A stretch of DNA of 64,000 nt from Nocardia fusca NBRC 14340 (GTDB lineage Bacteria > Actinomycetota > Actinomycetes > Mycobacteriales > Mycobacteriaceae), in assembly GCF_001618425.1 (NCBI RefSeq), contig NZ_BDCU01000038.1, forward strand, positions 115,821 to 179,820. The letters run 5' to 3'. Positions 43,789 to 52,413 of this stretch are shown in pieces (the first letter of the stretch is position 1; the number at the start of each line of letters is the position of its first letter). Position numbers and translations under genes: made by a program. A model generated the notes under the pieces. The model made no database searches. It was not told the DNA's origin and was given only the letters and a program-made list of their open reading frames with translations.

Positions 43789-44066
43789 GCGGTCCGCTCA
43801 TCCAAGGACCGCGCTCTGCATCCCGATCCCCTGGCAACCGGGCAGAGAACCGGACCATCGTGCAGCACTTCACACGCTGCTCCGCGCCGAGCACGCCGCG
43901 CCCCAACATGTTCGAGGTCTGGCCGCAGCGCGGGAACTCGTCGGCTCGATGGTGCGGGACGCGCGGCGCGACCCACTGAAGTCACCCGACCGCGTCATCT
44001 CCGACCGCGACGCGAGGCATGCCCGACGTCATGCCTCGCACCGGGTCCCGGTGGCCCCCTGCAATA

Positions 44067-44950
44067 TCAACCGGCCAGGACCGTGCCGTACCGCTCGACC
44101 GCGAAGTACGGATTCAGGTGGGGATGCCGGCTGCCGACAGCGACGTCCCGCCAGTTCCGCTGCAGGACGTTTGCGGTGTTGACGCCGCTCGCGCCGTGCA
44201 GGTCGAGCATGCGTTCCAGGGCAGACCGGCAGTCACGGGCAGCGTCGGCGAGATCCATGTGCAGGCGAGGACCCTCGTTCTCCGATACTTCGGTCGTATA
44301 GGCCTCGTGGGCGACCGCAAGCATGGTTGTCTCGGCGCGGTGCACCAGTTGAGTAGCCTCCGCCAGCCACTGTCGGACACCTGCGGACTCACCCATCCGG
44401 TTGTACGTGGTCATGAACGGCTTCCGGTCCGACGCGAACATCGCGCCGACCGCGTCCAGCGCGCCCAGCGCCGCGCCCACCACCGGGCTCAGTACCGTCA
44501 TCGAGTACAACATCCGGTCCGCGGTCGTGAAGGGCGATGTCGCCGCGACCCGCCCGGCCGGCACCAGGACATCGTCGGCGACCACGGTCCGGCTGCCCGT
44601 GCCGCGCATGCCGGCCATGTGCCAGGTCCCCTCGATGCCGAGATCGGCCACGAGGATGACGGCGAACGAGTACACGCCGTCCACCACCAGGCCAAGCACC
44701 GCCCAGAGGGCGTCCTCGCATCCGGACACGTTCGGCCAGCGATCGCTGATCCGCACCCCACCGGGCCCTCGTTCACCCCGTCCCCCCGGAATTCCCGATC
44801 CAGTCCGGGTCCGAGGAGAGGTCCACGGACTCCAGGTGGCACCGCACGGCGATGTTCTTGGCGGTCGAGCACGTCCCGGCCACCCACGCGGTGGACGGAC
44901 ACGCTCGGCCCAGACGGGTCAGGCATCGGGAGACCGTTTCCGTGCTCGCC
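44067..44950 (-). pseudogene. decayed group D flavin monooxygenase / acyl-CoA dehydrogenase-like gene
   Basis: The 5' part (about 44940-44770) reads LTRLGRACPSTAWVAGTCST in one frame, then TGA; the remainder (44756-44067) reads RISDRWPNVSGCEDALWAVL, GMRGTGSRTVVADDVLVPAG and GVNTANVLQRNWRDVAVGSR in another frame. A shift and probable loss of about 70 codons separates them. Same family as the intact gene at 47651-48817 (HsaA/PheA-type oxygenase component). Confidence 0.7.
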
Positions 44951-45101
44951 CACCCGCCGCCATACTCACTCGGTGTCCGCAGTGCTAAGAGCGCGTCTGA
45001 GAACTCCGGGTCACTTGCGGGTGAGTCGTCTCGAAAGCGTGGCGATCATGGCGATGTAGATGGGACTGCCCCGAGTTCGGTTGACTCGCGGGTTTGGTCT
45101 T

Positions 45102-45380
45102 TCAGGCCGCGAGTGCGGGCCGGTTCATTGCCTCGAACTCGATCGGGGTGAGCCGGCCGAGTCGGCGTTGCCGGCGGATGCGGTGGTAGGTTTTCTCGAT
45201 CCACACCACGATCGCCAGGCGGAACTCGTCGCGGGTCGCCCACCGTTTCCGGTCGAGCACGTTCTTCTGCAGCAGCTCGAAGAACGACTCCATCGCCGCG
45301 TTGTCACCACAGGCTCCGCCCCTGCCCATCGAGCCTCGTAACCCTTTGACCGACAGCGCGTTCACGAACTTCCGAGAACG
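45102..45380 (-). mobile_element. IS3-family transposase C-terminal fragment
   Basis: Frame reads SVKGLRGSMGRGGACGDNAA, FFELLQKNVLDRKRWATRDE and HRIRRQRRLGRLTPIEFEAM, the well-known end of IS3-type OrfB integrases (DDE catalytic Glu region). About 75 residues only; the rest is missing. A short segment just downstream (44988-45060) may be another IS relic. Confidence 0.8.
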
Positions 45381-45410
45381 AAATTGCTCAGGTTCAACCG
45401 GTGGCAAGAA

Positions 45411-45660
45411 TCAGCGACCGGCGCCGGGTCTCCGAGGTACCCCGTTCACCATCGCTCCATCGTGGAGAACCATCAGCTGCCTTGCGGTCGAACGGATATC
45501 GCCGACCCCTGCCTCCGTGGCGATCTCGGCGAATTGCCCGTGCATCCAGCGGCGATGCTCGGTAACGGTCTTTCGCGCAGGATCGCCGGGATCGGCGAAT
45601 TCCGCCCCGGCGTCGATGAACGCTGCTCTCCCGGGCTCTGCGTGTCCGTGGACGAGCCCG
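45411..45660 (-). pseudogene. TetR family C-terminal remnant
   Basis: Reads FIDAGAEFADPGDPARKTVT, HGQFAEIATEAGVGDI and ARQLMVLHDGAMVNGV. This aligns by eye with the C-terminal half of the intact TetR at 54773-55411 (FINAAAEFSDPADPVR, AKQLMILRDGAMVNGY). The DNA-binding half is gone. Confidence 0.7.
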
Positions 45661-45709
45661 CTTTCCGGGCAATGTCCGGAAAGCGGACCTGTAGTCATCG
45701 AACCGGGTT

Positions 45710-46348
45710 TCAGCCTGTGCTGCACACGGAGCGCACCGCCGTGCCGAGCGCCTGCTGGTGCAGGATGTCCAGTCCATCCAGGAGTGCCGCTGATCCGGCG
45801 GCCAGGGGGAGTTCGATGGCGCACCAGGCGGGCGTGGTGCGCACATCCACAGTGGCCCTGAGTTGTTCGAGCAGGGAGCCGGTCAGCTGGTCGAGCTGTA
45901 CGCGGATCCGGGCCAGGTCCGGGCGCGTATCGGGAGCTTGGTCCGGATGTGCCTTCCAGTGGGCAAGTAGTCCGTTCTGTACGACCTTGCTCGCGGTGAT
46001 CTGGTCCTGGAAGAAGGCCGCGGCCGTATTCGGGTCCAGCCCGATCGCGGCGGCCTGGCTCCGTACTCGGTCGAGCACCTGTTGTTCGCGGACGGGGTCG
46101 TCGACAGCTGAGCCGGTGCCGAACTTGGACGCTGCGACGTCGTTGCTGACGCGGAGGCGCTCCACGGCGAGGTCGATCAGCCCGCCGAGCCTGCCGAACG
46201 ACGCGTTCGCCGTGACCGCGGCACTCGGCGAATCGGACGTCACGGGGGAAGGGGTGGCCACGGCCATAGGGGTTGCCAGTGACATCGTGCCGGCCACCGT
46301 TACAGCGGTGGCTGCGATTCCGCGCGCCACCCTCTTGCTCGTGCTCAA
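45710..46348 (-). CDS. secreted chorismate mutase (AroQ gamma type)
   Basis: 212 residues. A Sec-type signal peptide spans about residues 1-33 (KRVARGIAATAVTVAGTMSL, then Ala-rich, cleavage after AVATP region). The mature helical domain has LIDLAVERLRVSNDVAASKF, AFFQDQITASKVVQNGLLA and a Cys pair (about residues 178 and 209), like the exported Rv1885c-type enzymes of mycolata. It converts chorismate to prephenate outside the membrane, a role not understood. Neighbours are unrelated remnants. Confidence 0.88.
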   Translation of the reverse strand: MSTSKRVARGIAATAVTVAGTMSLATPMAVATPSPVTSDSPSAAVTANASFGRLGGLIDLAVERLRVSNDVAASKFGTGSAVDDPVREQQVLDRVRSQAAAIGLDPNTAAAFFQDQITASKVVQNGLLAHWKAHPDQAPDTRPDLARIRVQLDQLTGSLLEQLRATVDVRTTPAWCAIELPLAAGSAALLDGLDILHQQALGTAVRSVCSTG

Positions 46349-46412
46349 CTGCTGACCTCGCTTCCATGGGAGAGCCGTGCGATTTGTGTGCGGGAGTCAT
46401 TTCGGTGAGCCC

Positions 46413-46643
46413 CTATTCAGGTTCAATGACGTACATGATGTGGCGACCTCGATCGATCCAGGTCCATCCGCCGGATCGCGCAAGCTCGGCCATCTCGATC
46501 GTTGTGGTCGTCCCGGCGCCCCAGACGAACGGCGGGCGCAGTATCACGGTGTGCATCGTGGGTGTATCCCGCGGCAGTAGTGCCTGTTCGGTGGCGAGTT
46601 CGACGCGGCTGTAGGCGATATCGGGCCGCGTGAACGACGGCAT
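46413..46643 (-). pseudogene. NAD-dependent epimerase, C-terminal fragment
   Basis: From ATG 46643 the frame reads MPSFTRPDIAYSRVELATEQ, VILRPPFVWGAGTTT and SGGWTWIDRGRHIMYVIEPE. YSRxE and LRPPFVWG are the mid-to-late motifs of NAD-dependent epimerase/dehydratase proteins. The Rossmann half is absent; a matching N-terminal half exists at 60650-60830 on the opposite strand. Confidence 0.6.
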
Positions 46644-46728
46644 CGCAACCGGCCAGGACAGATGTCCACTTGTACGGGGACCGGGTCGCACAGTCGCCGG
46701 CCGAGACGGACCGGTGGGGCCGTAGCCA

Positions 46729-47511
46729 CTACGGGACCTGGGCGACGCCGACATGAAATCCGCTGCGCTCGAGTGCCGGTGCCGGATCCTCCTGGTACCA
46801 CTCGGTGGCGGACACCAGCCCCGGAGCAACGAGTTCCAGCCCCTTGAAGAAAGGCACGACTTCACTACGAGTGCGCAACCGCAGCGGGATCGCGGCCTGC
46901 TCGTACGCGGCCTCGACCTTTCCCTCCCACTCGGGATGCTCGTCGACCGTCCCGTGCGAAAGCAGCAGGAAGCTGCCCGATGGAAGGGCTTCCACGAGTG
47001 CTCGCACGATGCCGTATGCCTCGTCGTCCGGCAAGAAGTGCAGAAGAGCGAACAGCGATAGCGCGACGGGGCGGTCGAAGTCCAATACCTCACCGGCATG
47101 TTCCAGGATCGACGCCGGCTGTCGCACGTCCGCGTGCAGGAAACGGGTGACGCCCTCACGGGTACTGGTCAGCAGCGCTTCCGAGTGCTGCAGGACGATC
47201 GGATCGTTGTCCGCGTAGACGACCCGGGCGTCGGGCGCGATGGCCTGCACGACCTGGTGGATATTGGGCTCGGTGGGGATTCCGGTGCCGATGTCGAGAT
47301 ACTGGGCAATGCCGTTCTTCGCCAGCCAGCCGGTGGCCCGGTGGATGAACGCCCGGTTCCGGGCCGCGTTGCCGCGCGTTTCCTCGGGAAGTGCCGCGCC
47401 GACCTTCTCGTCGACCGGGTAATTGGTGCTACCGCCCAGCAGCCAGTCGTATACACGTGCGGGGTGGGGCTTGCTGGTGTCGATGTCGACACGGGAATCA
47501 CCGGTAAGCAC
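46729..47511 (-). CDS. SAM-dependent methyltransferase (DUF574 type)
   Basis: 260 residues from GTG 47511, which has AGGAAGGAG six bases upstream. DTSKPHPARVYDWLLGG at the start and YLDIGTGIPTEPNIHQVVQ (SAM-binding motif I) near residue 70 identify the actinobacterial DUF574 methyltransferases, which are abundant in this group and of unknown substrate. A near-copy with an internal deletion lies at 61367-61573. The C-terminus reads YQEDPAPALERSGFHVGVAQ. Confidence 0.88.
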   Translation of the reverse strand: MLTGDSRVDIDTSKPHPARVYDWLLGGSTNYPVDEKVGAALPEETRGNAARNRAFIHRATGWLAKNGIAQYLDIGTGIPTEPNIHQVVQAIAPDARVVYADNDPIVLQHSEALLTSTREGVTRFLHADVRQPASILEHAGEVLDFDRPVALSLFALLHFLPDDEAYGIVRALVEALPSGSFLLLSHGTVDEHPEWEGKVEAAYEQAAIPLRLRTRSEVVPFFKGLELVAPGLVSATEWYQEDPAPALERSGFHVGVAQVP

Positions 47512-47650
47512 CGGAAACTCCTTCCTGTTGTGAATTTCGGGCGCCGTGTTCGTCACCCCTCGAGTACCGCCGCCCACGGTCGGCATCCGTCGGTGGCGGG
47601 AACGGCGACGAGCCGCGGGCCCGAGATGGCCCGTTATCGCTTCTCGATCA

Positions 47651-48817
47651 TCATGTCTCCTGCGAGTCAGGGGTGGTCGCGAGGATGCCGGCGTGGTTCT
47701 CCACTGCGAGGTAAGTGTTGAACTGCACGTGCCGGCTGCCGACGTGCAGGTCACGCCAGAACCGCTGCAGTGCGTTGCCGGCGGCGAATCCGGCGGCTCC
47801 GTGCAGGTCCAGCAGCAGGTTCACCCCTTCTTGGCACCGCTGTACGACCGAGTTCAGTCGCATGCGCAGCGCCGTGCCGTCCCGGTCGGCGAGTGCCGGC
47901 TCGGCCGCGAGCTGGTCGATCTCGGCCGCGAGCACGACCAGGTCACGCTGGGCGCTCTCGATCAGGTGGGTGGCTTGGGCGAACCAGTGCCGGGCGCCGG
48001 GCGAGGCTGCGAGACTGTCGTACTGCGTCATCGGGGGCTTGCGCTCATGGAGCGTGGAACCGACCACATCCAGGGCTCCACGAGCGGCTCCGACCAGCGA
48101 GGCGAGCAGCGTCACACCACCGCCGAGCTGGCCGGCAGGCCGGCCGGAGAACAAGTCCGGTGCACCGTTCGGACCCGTGGGCACGGACAGTACGCGGGCG
48201 CGGGGCACGAACACGTCGTCGGCCACCAGCGTATGGCTACCGGTGCCGCGCATTCCGGCCGTGTCCCAGGTGCGCTCGATATCCAGATCCGAGGTCGGCG
48301 CGAGCACGAGGACGAACTCAGCAGGCCCGTCACCATCGCCCACCATGGCCGGGATGATGGCCCACGGCGCGTCCTCGCAGCCCGAGGCGTAGGGCCAACG
48401 TCCGGAGATATGGAGCCCCTTGGCGACCCGCCGTGCCCTGCCGGGGGGTTTGCCGGCACCGCACAGCCGCGTGTCGAGGTCGGCGTAGAACTCCGCGAGC
48501 ACCTCCTCGGACATGAGCGGAGCGAAGGCCCGCTGCGCCTCGGCGCTCACCGCGACCAGCCAGGCCGACGACGAGCAACCGCGGCCCAGCTCGGAGATCA
48601 CGCGAACGGTGGTCGGGAGGTCGGCGTCGAGACCACCGAACCGGGCGGGTGTGGCCAGCGCGAACGCACCCGCATCCCGCAGCGCCGCGGTGCTCCCGGC
48701 GGGCAGCCGCCGGTCGCGCTCGGCGCGGCCCGCGTTCGCGGCGAGTACCGGCACCGCCGACCGGGCCGCCGCCACCAGGTTCTCGACGTCGGCGGGCTGG
48801 ATCTCCGTCGTGGTCAT
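47651..48817 (-). CDS. group D flavin monooxygenase / acyl-CoA dehydrogenase-like protein
   Basis: 388 residues from ATG 48817. Acyl-CoA dehydrogenase fold: ELGRGCSSSAWLVAVSAEAQ near residue 76, WPYASGCEDAPWAI near 133, TAGMRGTGSHTLVADDVFVP near 181 and DLHGAAGFAAGNALQRFWRD near 344. GCSSSAWL and SGCEDAPW are characteristic of the HsaA/PheA-like FMN/FAD oxygenase components. A separate flavin reductase would be needed and is not adjacent. A TetR-type box lies 32 bp upstream. Confidence 0.88.
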   Translation of the reverse strand: MTTTEIQPADVENLVAAARSAVPVLAANAGRAERDRRLPAGSTAALRDAGAFALATPARFGGLDADLPTTVRVISELGRGCSSSAWLVAVSAEAQRAFAPLMSEEVLAEFYADLDTRLCGAGKPPGRARRVAKGLHISGRWPYASGCEDAPWAIIPAMVGDGDGPAEFVLVLAPTSDLDIERTWDTAGMRGTGSHTLVADDVFVPRARVLSVPTGPNGAPDLFSGRPAGQLGGGVTLLASLVGAARGALDVVGSTLHERKPPMTQYDSLAASPGARHWFAQATHLIESAQRDLVVLAAEIDQLAAEPALADRDGTALRMRLNSVVQRCQEGVNLLLDLHGAAGFAAGNALQRFWRDLHVGSRHVQFNTYLAVENHAGILATTPDSQET

Positions 48818-48848
48818 AAATATCCTTTCGCTCCACCTCTTGGTATAC

Positions 48849-48865
48849 GAACTAGTACGTCTACA
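48849..48865. promoter_or_regulatory. TetR-box copy A (GAACTAGTACGTCTACA)
   Basis: Differs by one base from the 17-bp half-site next to the TetR gene at 55.4 kb (GTACTAGTACGTCTACA). It lies 32 bp upstream of the group D monooxygenase-like gene. Confidence 0.6.
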
Positions 48866-48991
48866 TATCAGCGTACTGTCCCACCACGGGGTCGACCACG
48901 GCAAGCAAATATGTCGCATGTCACGGTCCCTGCATCCGGGTTGACCCATCGGTTCGCTCGATGATGGGTCGGCGCGGCGGCCGCCGCGTCG

Positions 48992-50056
48992 TCAGCGGCG
49001 GGCCTGGATCTTCAGGTCGCCGCGGGTCTGGACGCGGATGTGGTCGCTCGCGAGTAGTGCGTGGGGGAATCCGAGGTCGATCTCGCTGACCTCGTCAAGA
49101 CGCGCCAGGTGGGACGGAGTGAGGTCGACCTCCAGGGCTCCCAGGTTCTCCTGCAGTTGCTCGGCGGTTCGAGCCCCGATGATCGGCGCTGTCACCCCTG
49201 GGTTCTGCAGGGTCCAGGCGAGCCCCACCTGGGCCGGTGTGTGGCCCAGCTCGTCGGCGACCTCCTTGACTACGTCCACGATGGCGAGGGCGCGTTCGGT
49301 TACTCCGCCGAGGGCCACGTTGAAGCTCTTGCGGACGCTCTCGCTCTGGCCGGAGGGCGGCGTGTTCAGGTCCTGTCGGCTGTACTTGCCGGTGAGCACC
49401 CCTCCCGCCAGCGGTGACCACAAGACGGTTCCCAGGCCCAGCTCGTTCGCCATCGGGATGAGGTCACGCTCTCCGGTGCGCTCGATCAGGTTGTACTCCA
49501 GCTGGAGTGCCACCAGCGGTGACCAGCCGCGCAGGTCGGCGATCGTCTGCATGCGTGAGATCTGCCAGGCCGGGGTGTTGGAGATGGCCACGTAGAGGAC
49601 CTTGCCCTGCCGAACGAGGTCGTCCAGACCGCGAAGGATCTCCTCCACAGGGGTGGTGGGGTCCCACACGTGCAGGTAGAGCAGGTCGATGTAGTCGGTG
49701 TTCAACTGCCGCAGGCTGGTCTCGACCGCCCCGAAGAGGCTTTTTCGGCTCGCGCCACCGGAGTTGGGGTCGCCGGGCCGGCGCAGGGTCGTGTACTTCG
49801 TGGCCAGGACCAAGCTGTCTCGTCTGTCCCGGGCGAACTCACCGAGCATGCGCTCCGATGTGCCGTTGGTGTAGGTGACCGCTGTGTCGATGAAGTTCCC
49901 GCCGCGTTCGACGTACTGGTCGAACAACTTGCGCGCCTCGTCCTGCTCCGCGCCCCAGCCCCAGTCGTTGCCGAAGGTGGCCGTCCCGAGCGCGAGCGGC
50001 GAGACCCGCAGGCCGGAACGCCCGAGTTGCCGGTAGGTGTCGAGAGTGAGTGACAT
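48992..50056 (-). CDS. aldo/keto reductase
   Basis: 354 residues. The AKR barrel shows FIDTAVTYTNGTSERMLGEF near residue 55 (Asp and Tyr of the tetrad), LVLATKYTTLRRPGDPNSGG near 80 (Lys) and YIDLLYLHVWDP near 121 (His). Reduces carbonyls with NADPH. Lies in a probable two-gene unit with the SDR upstream (68-bp gap) and the divergent TetR. Confidence 0.93.
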   Translation of the reverse strand: MSLTLDTYRQLGRSGLRVSPLALGTATFGNDWGWGAEQDEARKLFDQYVERGGNFIDTAVTYTNGTSERMLGEFARDRRDSLVLATKYTTLRRPGDPNSGGASRKSLFGAVETSLRQLNTDYIDLLYLHVWDPTTPVEEILRGLDDLVRQGKVLYVAISNTPAWQISRMQTIADLRGWSPLVALQLEYNLIERTGERDLIPMANELGLGTVLWSPLAGGVLTGKYSRQDLNTPPSGQSESVRKSFNVALGGVTERALAIVDVVKEVADELGHTPAQVGLAWTLQNPGVTAPIIGARTAEQLQENLGALEVDLTPSHLARLDEVSEIDLGFPHALLASDHIRVQTRGDLKIQARR

Positions 50057-50124
50057 CGTGTTTCTCCTGTGGTTGTGGTTCGTAGTACTCGTGGGCGCGA
50101 ATCGGTGGCCGGCTCGCCCGGGTT

Positions 50125-50850
50125 TCAGACGCCGAGCCCGTAGCCGCCGGCCACGGCGATGTCCTGTCCGGTGACGTAACCGGCGGCGTCCGAGGCGAGG
50201 AAGGCGACGACTTCCGCGACCTCTCGACTGGATCCGAAGCGCTCGAACGGGATCTTCGCGCGCATGGCATCCCGACCGCTCCCGGGAACTCCCAGCTTGT
50301 CGAACAGCGGGGTTTCGATCGGCCCGGGACTAACGGCATTGACACGGATTCCGCGCGGAGCCAGTTCGAGCGCGAGCGAGGGCAGCATTGCCAGTAGTGC
50401 ACCGCGCGTCGCTGCCCCCAGCGTGGCGCCAGGGCTGCCGCGACGGGATCCGACGCCCACGGTGAAGACGATCGATCCGCTGTCGTTCATGAGCGGAAGG
50501 GCCTTCTGGAGGGTGAAGTACTGGCCCTTGAAGTTGATGTCGACCTGCTCATCGAACGCCTCCTCCGTCACATCGGCAATCGGTGCAGGGCGGAAGATTC
50601 CGGCGTTGAGGAACAGCAGGTCGAGCGATCCGAAACGTTCGGACACCGTCGCCAACAGAGCGTCGGTATCGGCCGGAACTCGAAGATCGGACCGGACGGC
50701 CAGTACGTCGTCGGGAAGTTCGAGCCGTGCCCGCGCGAGGGAATCCGGGTTCTGTCCGGTGACAGCGACCCGGTATCCACAGGCGTGCAGCAGTTCGGCG
50801 GTCGCTCTGCCGATTCCGGTCGTGCCGCCGGTGATGAGCGCTGCGGGCAT
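50125..50850 (-). CDS. SDR family oxidoreductase
   Basis: 241 residues. ALITGGTTGIGRATAELLHA near residue 3, LDLLFLNAGIF near 75, catalytic SIVFTVGVGSRRG near 128 (Ser position is Val-Gly-Val-Gly-Ser; Tyr of YxxxK is not obvious: sequence reads TRGALLAMLPSLALEL) and C-terminal YVTGQDIAVAGGYGLGV. The absence of a clear YxxxK suggests a divergent or non-classical SDR. The GTG/ATG start at 50850 precedes a conserved promoter repeat shared with the divergent TetR. Confidence 0.87.
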   Translation of the reverse strand: MPAALITGGTTGIGRATAELLHACGYRVAVTGQNPDSLARARLELPDDVLAVRSDLRVPADTDALLATVSERFGSLDLLFLNAGIFRPAPIADVTEEAFDEQVDINFKGQYFTLQKALPLMNDSGSIVFTVGVGSRRGSPGATLGAATRGALLAMLPSLALELAPRGIRVNAVSPGPIETPLFDKLGVPGSGRDAMRAKIPFERFGSSREVAEVVAFLASDAAGYVTGQDIAVAGGYGLGV

Positions 50851-50892
50851 TGGGGGCCTTTCGTCGAACGGGGAGGATCGGGGCTACACCGG

Positions 50893-50937
50893 TAACCGGA
50901 GAGGTCGCCGCTTTCGCCAAGGTACACTAACCGGAGA
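50893..50937. promoter_or_regulatory. direct repeat TAACCGGAGA in the SDR/TetR divergent promoter
   Basis: TAACCGGAGA occurs at 50893-50902 and 50928-50937, each preceded by TACAC. The 35-bp spacing (a little over three helical turns) fits two dimers of the divergent TetR; this is inference. Confidence 0.5.
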
Positions 50938-50989
50938 CATCCCCGATTCCTTCCCTACCTCGCCCCCGACACTCCCGATCGCGAAGACC

Positions 50990-51553
50990 ATGACACCTCC
51001 ACGGAACGGCCTGCGCGCCGATGCCCAACGCAACCGCGAACGCCTGATCGTCACGGCCACCGAGGCTTTCACCTCCGGGCGAGCGATCTCGTTCGATACG
51101 ATCGCCAAGCGCGCGGGCGTGGGAAGCGGCACCCTCTATCGACATTTCCCCACCCGGGAGGACCTGGTCGAGGAGGTCTACCGCGACCAGATCCGCCCTT
51201 TGCGCGAGGACGCACAGGCCCTCCTGGCCGCCGAGCGACCCGCACGAGCTCTCCATATGTGGATGTGCCGCTTCGCCGAGTGGGCGAGTGAGCGGCGCGG
51301 CATCTGCGAAGCCCTGGTCGCCATGAGCGCTTCCGGACGCTTCGGCACCGGACCGGTCTGCGATGAGGTCCAGCAGATCCTGGGCATGATGCTCGAGGCC
51401 GGGGCCGAAGAAGGGGTACTGCGCAGCGATATCGACCCGGTCGACATCGGCGGCATCCTCGCAGGCGTGCTCTCCGTAGCCGGCGCGCGCGAGCAACGCG
51501 ACCAACTCGACCGCATGCTCACCGTCGTCGTCGATGGCCTGAGGGCGCGCTAG
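50990..51553 (+). CDS. TetR/AcrR family transcriptional regulator
   Basis: 187 residues from ATG 50990. Helix-turn-helix ISFDTIAKRAGVGSGTLYRH near residue 33, and helical effector domain with MWMCRFAEWASERRGICEAL near 84 (in parts). Probably represses the divergent SDR-AKR pair, as in carbonyl/quinone detoxification loci. An IS630-type element inserted at the TA of its TAG stop; the empty site would also read TAG, so the protein is intact. Confidence 0.9.
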   Translation: MTPPRNGLRADAQRNRERLIVTATEAFTSGRAISFDTIAKRAGVGSGTLYRHFPTREDLVEEVYRDQIRPLREDAQALLAAERPARALHMWMCRFAEWASERRGICEALVAMSASGRFGTGPVCDEVQQILGMMLEAGAEEGVLRSDIDPVDIGGILAGVLSVAGAREQRDQLDRMLTVVVDGLRAR

Positions 51554-51560
51554 TGCCTCG

Positions 51561-52413
51561 TCAGGCAACGTTGGCCAGGTAATCGGGTAGCCGGATCTTG
51601 GAGTTGACGGCGAACTCGCGTTTGGGGCTCGGCGTGCTGGTTGCGCCAGCGGATGTAAGCGCCATCGCGGCGTCTTGCCCACCATGGCTGCGGTGATCGG
51701 TGCCGTTGAGCGCGAAGTAGCGCAGCGCCGCGAACTCGGACTCGATCCAGTTCAACCACGATGAACAGGTCGGAGTGAACACCAGTTCAACGGCGTTGTC
51801 GGCAGCCCATTTCCGCACCTCGCGACGCTTGTGGACCGAGTAGTTATCCACGATCACATACAGTTTCTGCCCTGGCCAGCGTGCGCGCAGCGACTTGAGG
51901 AACGCGAGAAATTCCGTCCACCGCTTCCGGTCTCGGATCCGGTAGTGCATCTGGCCGGTAGCCAGATCCAGCGCACCGAACATGTGCCGCACACCCTGGG
52001 TGCGGTTATAGGTGGCCCGCAACCGTCTCGGACGGCGTGCGGGGAACCATCCCCGACCCGCACGAGGAAGCAAGTTCAACGGCCCGAACTCATCAGCGCA
52101 GATCACCCGACCATCGGCGGGCGGATTGTCGTAGAGATCGAGGATCCGGGCCATCTTCTCGGCGAACTCGGGGTCGTTGCTGGCCTTCCACGTCTTGGTC
52201 GCTTGCCACGACACCCCCGCGGCCTTCGAGATCTGCCGTATCGTTTCCCGGCTCAGATCAGCAATACCGTTGGTGCGCAACACTTCCTGAAGTTTCGACA
52301 AACTCCAGGTCGAGAACGGCCAGCCCAGGTTGCGGGGGCAGCACCGAGCGATCTGGGCGATCCGTTCACGCGTGCCCCGATCAGTCTTGCTCGGCCTGCC
52401 CCCGCTCCATTTT
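51561..52413 (-). pseudogene. IS630 transposase, C-terminal part (interrupted)
   Basis: Frame continues from the break: SGGRPSKTDRGTRERIAQIA, then DLSRETIRQISKAAGVSWQA, catalytic CADEFGPLNLLPRAGRGW, YVIVDNYSVHKRREV and SWLNWIESEFAALRYF (DDE residues Asp, Asp, Glu visible). It is in frame with the N-terminal part at 54183-54418 once the inserted element and one 5-bp target copy are removed, giving about 362 residues. Confidence 0.88.

Noticed and set aside
43786..43800. Palindrome TGAGCGG-T-CCGCTCA as a transcription terminator
   Set aside because: A one-base loop cannot form a hairpin; it overlaps the GntR stop codon and could only be an operator.
43789..44066. Possible transposase fragment (LVGSMVRDARRDPLKS) after the GntR gene
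   Set aside because: The resemblance to IS110-like sequences is too short and without catalytic motifs.
44988..45060. Possible IS5-type transposase tail (YIAMIATLSRRLTRK) on the minus strand
   Set aside because: Only 15 residues and no inverted repeat partner; mentioned with the IS3 fragment but not called.
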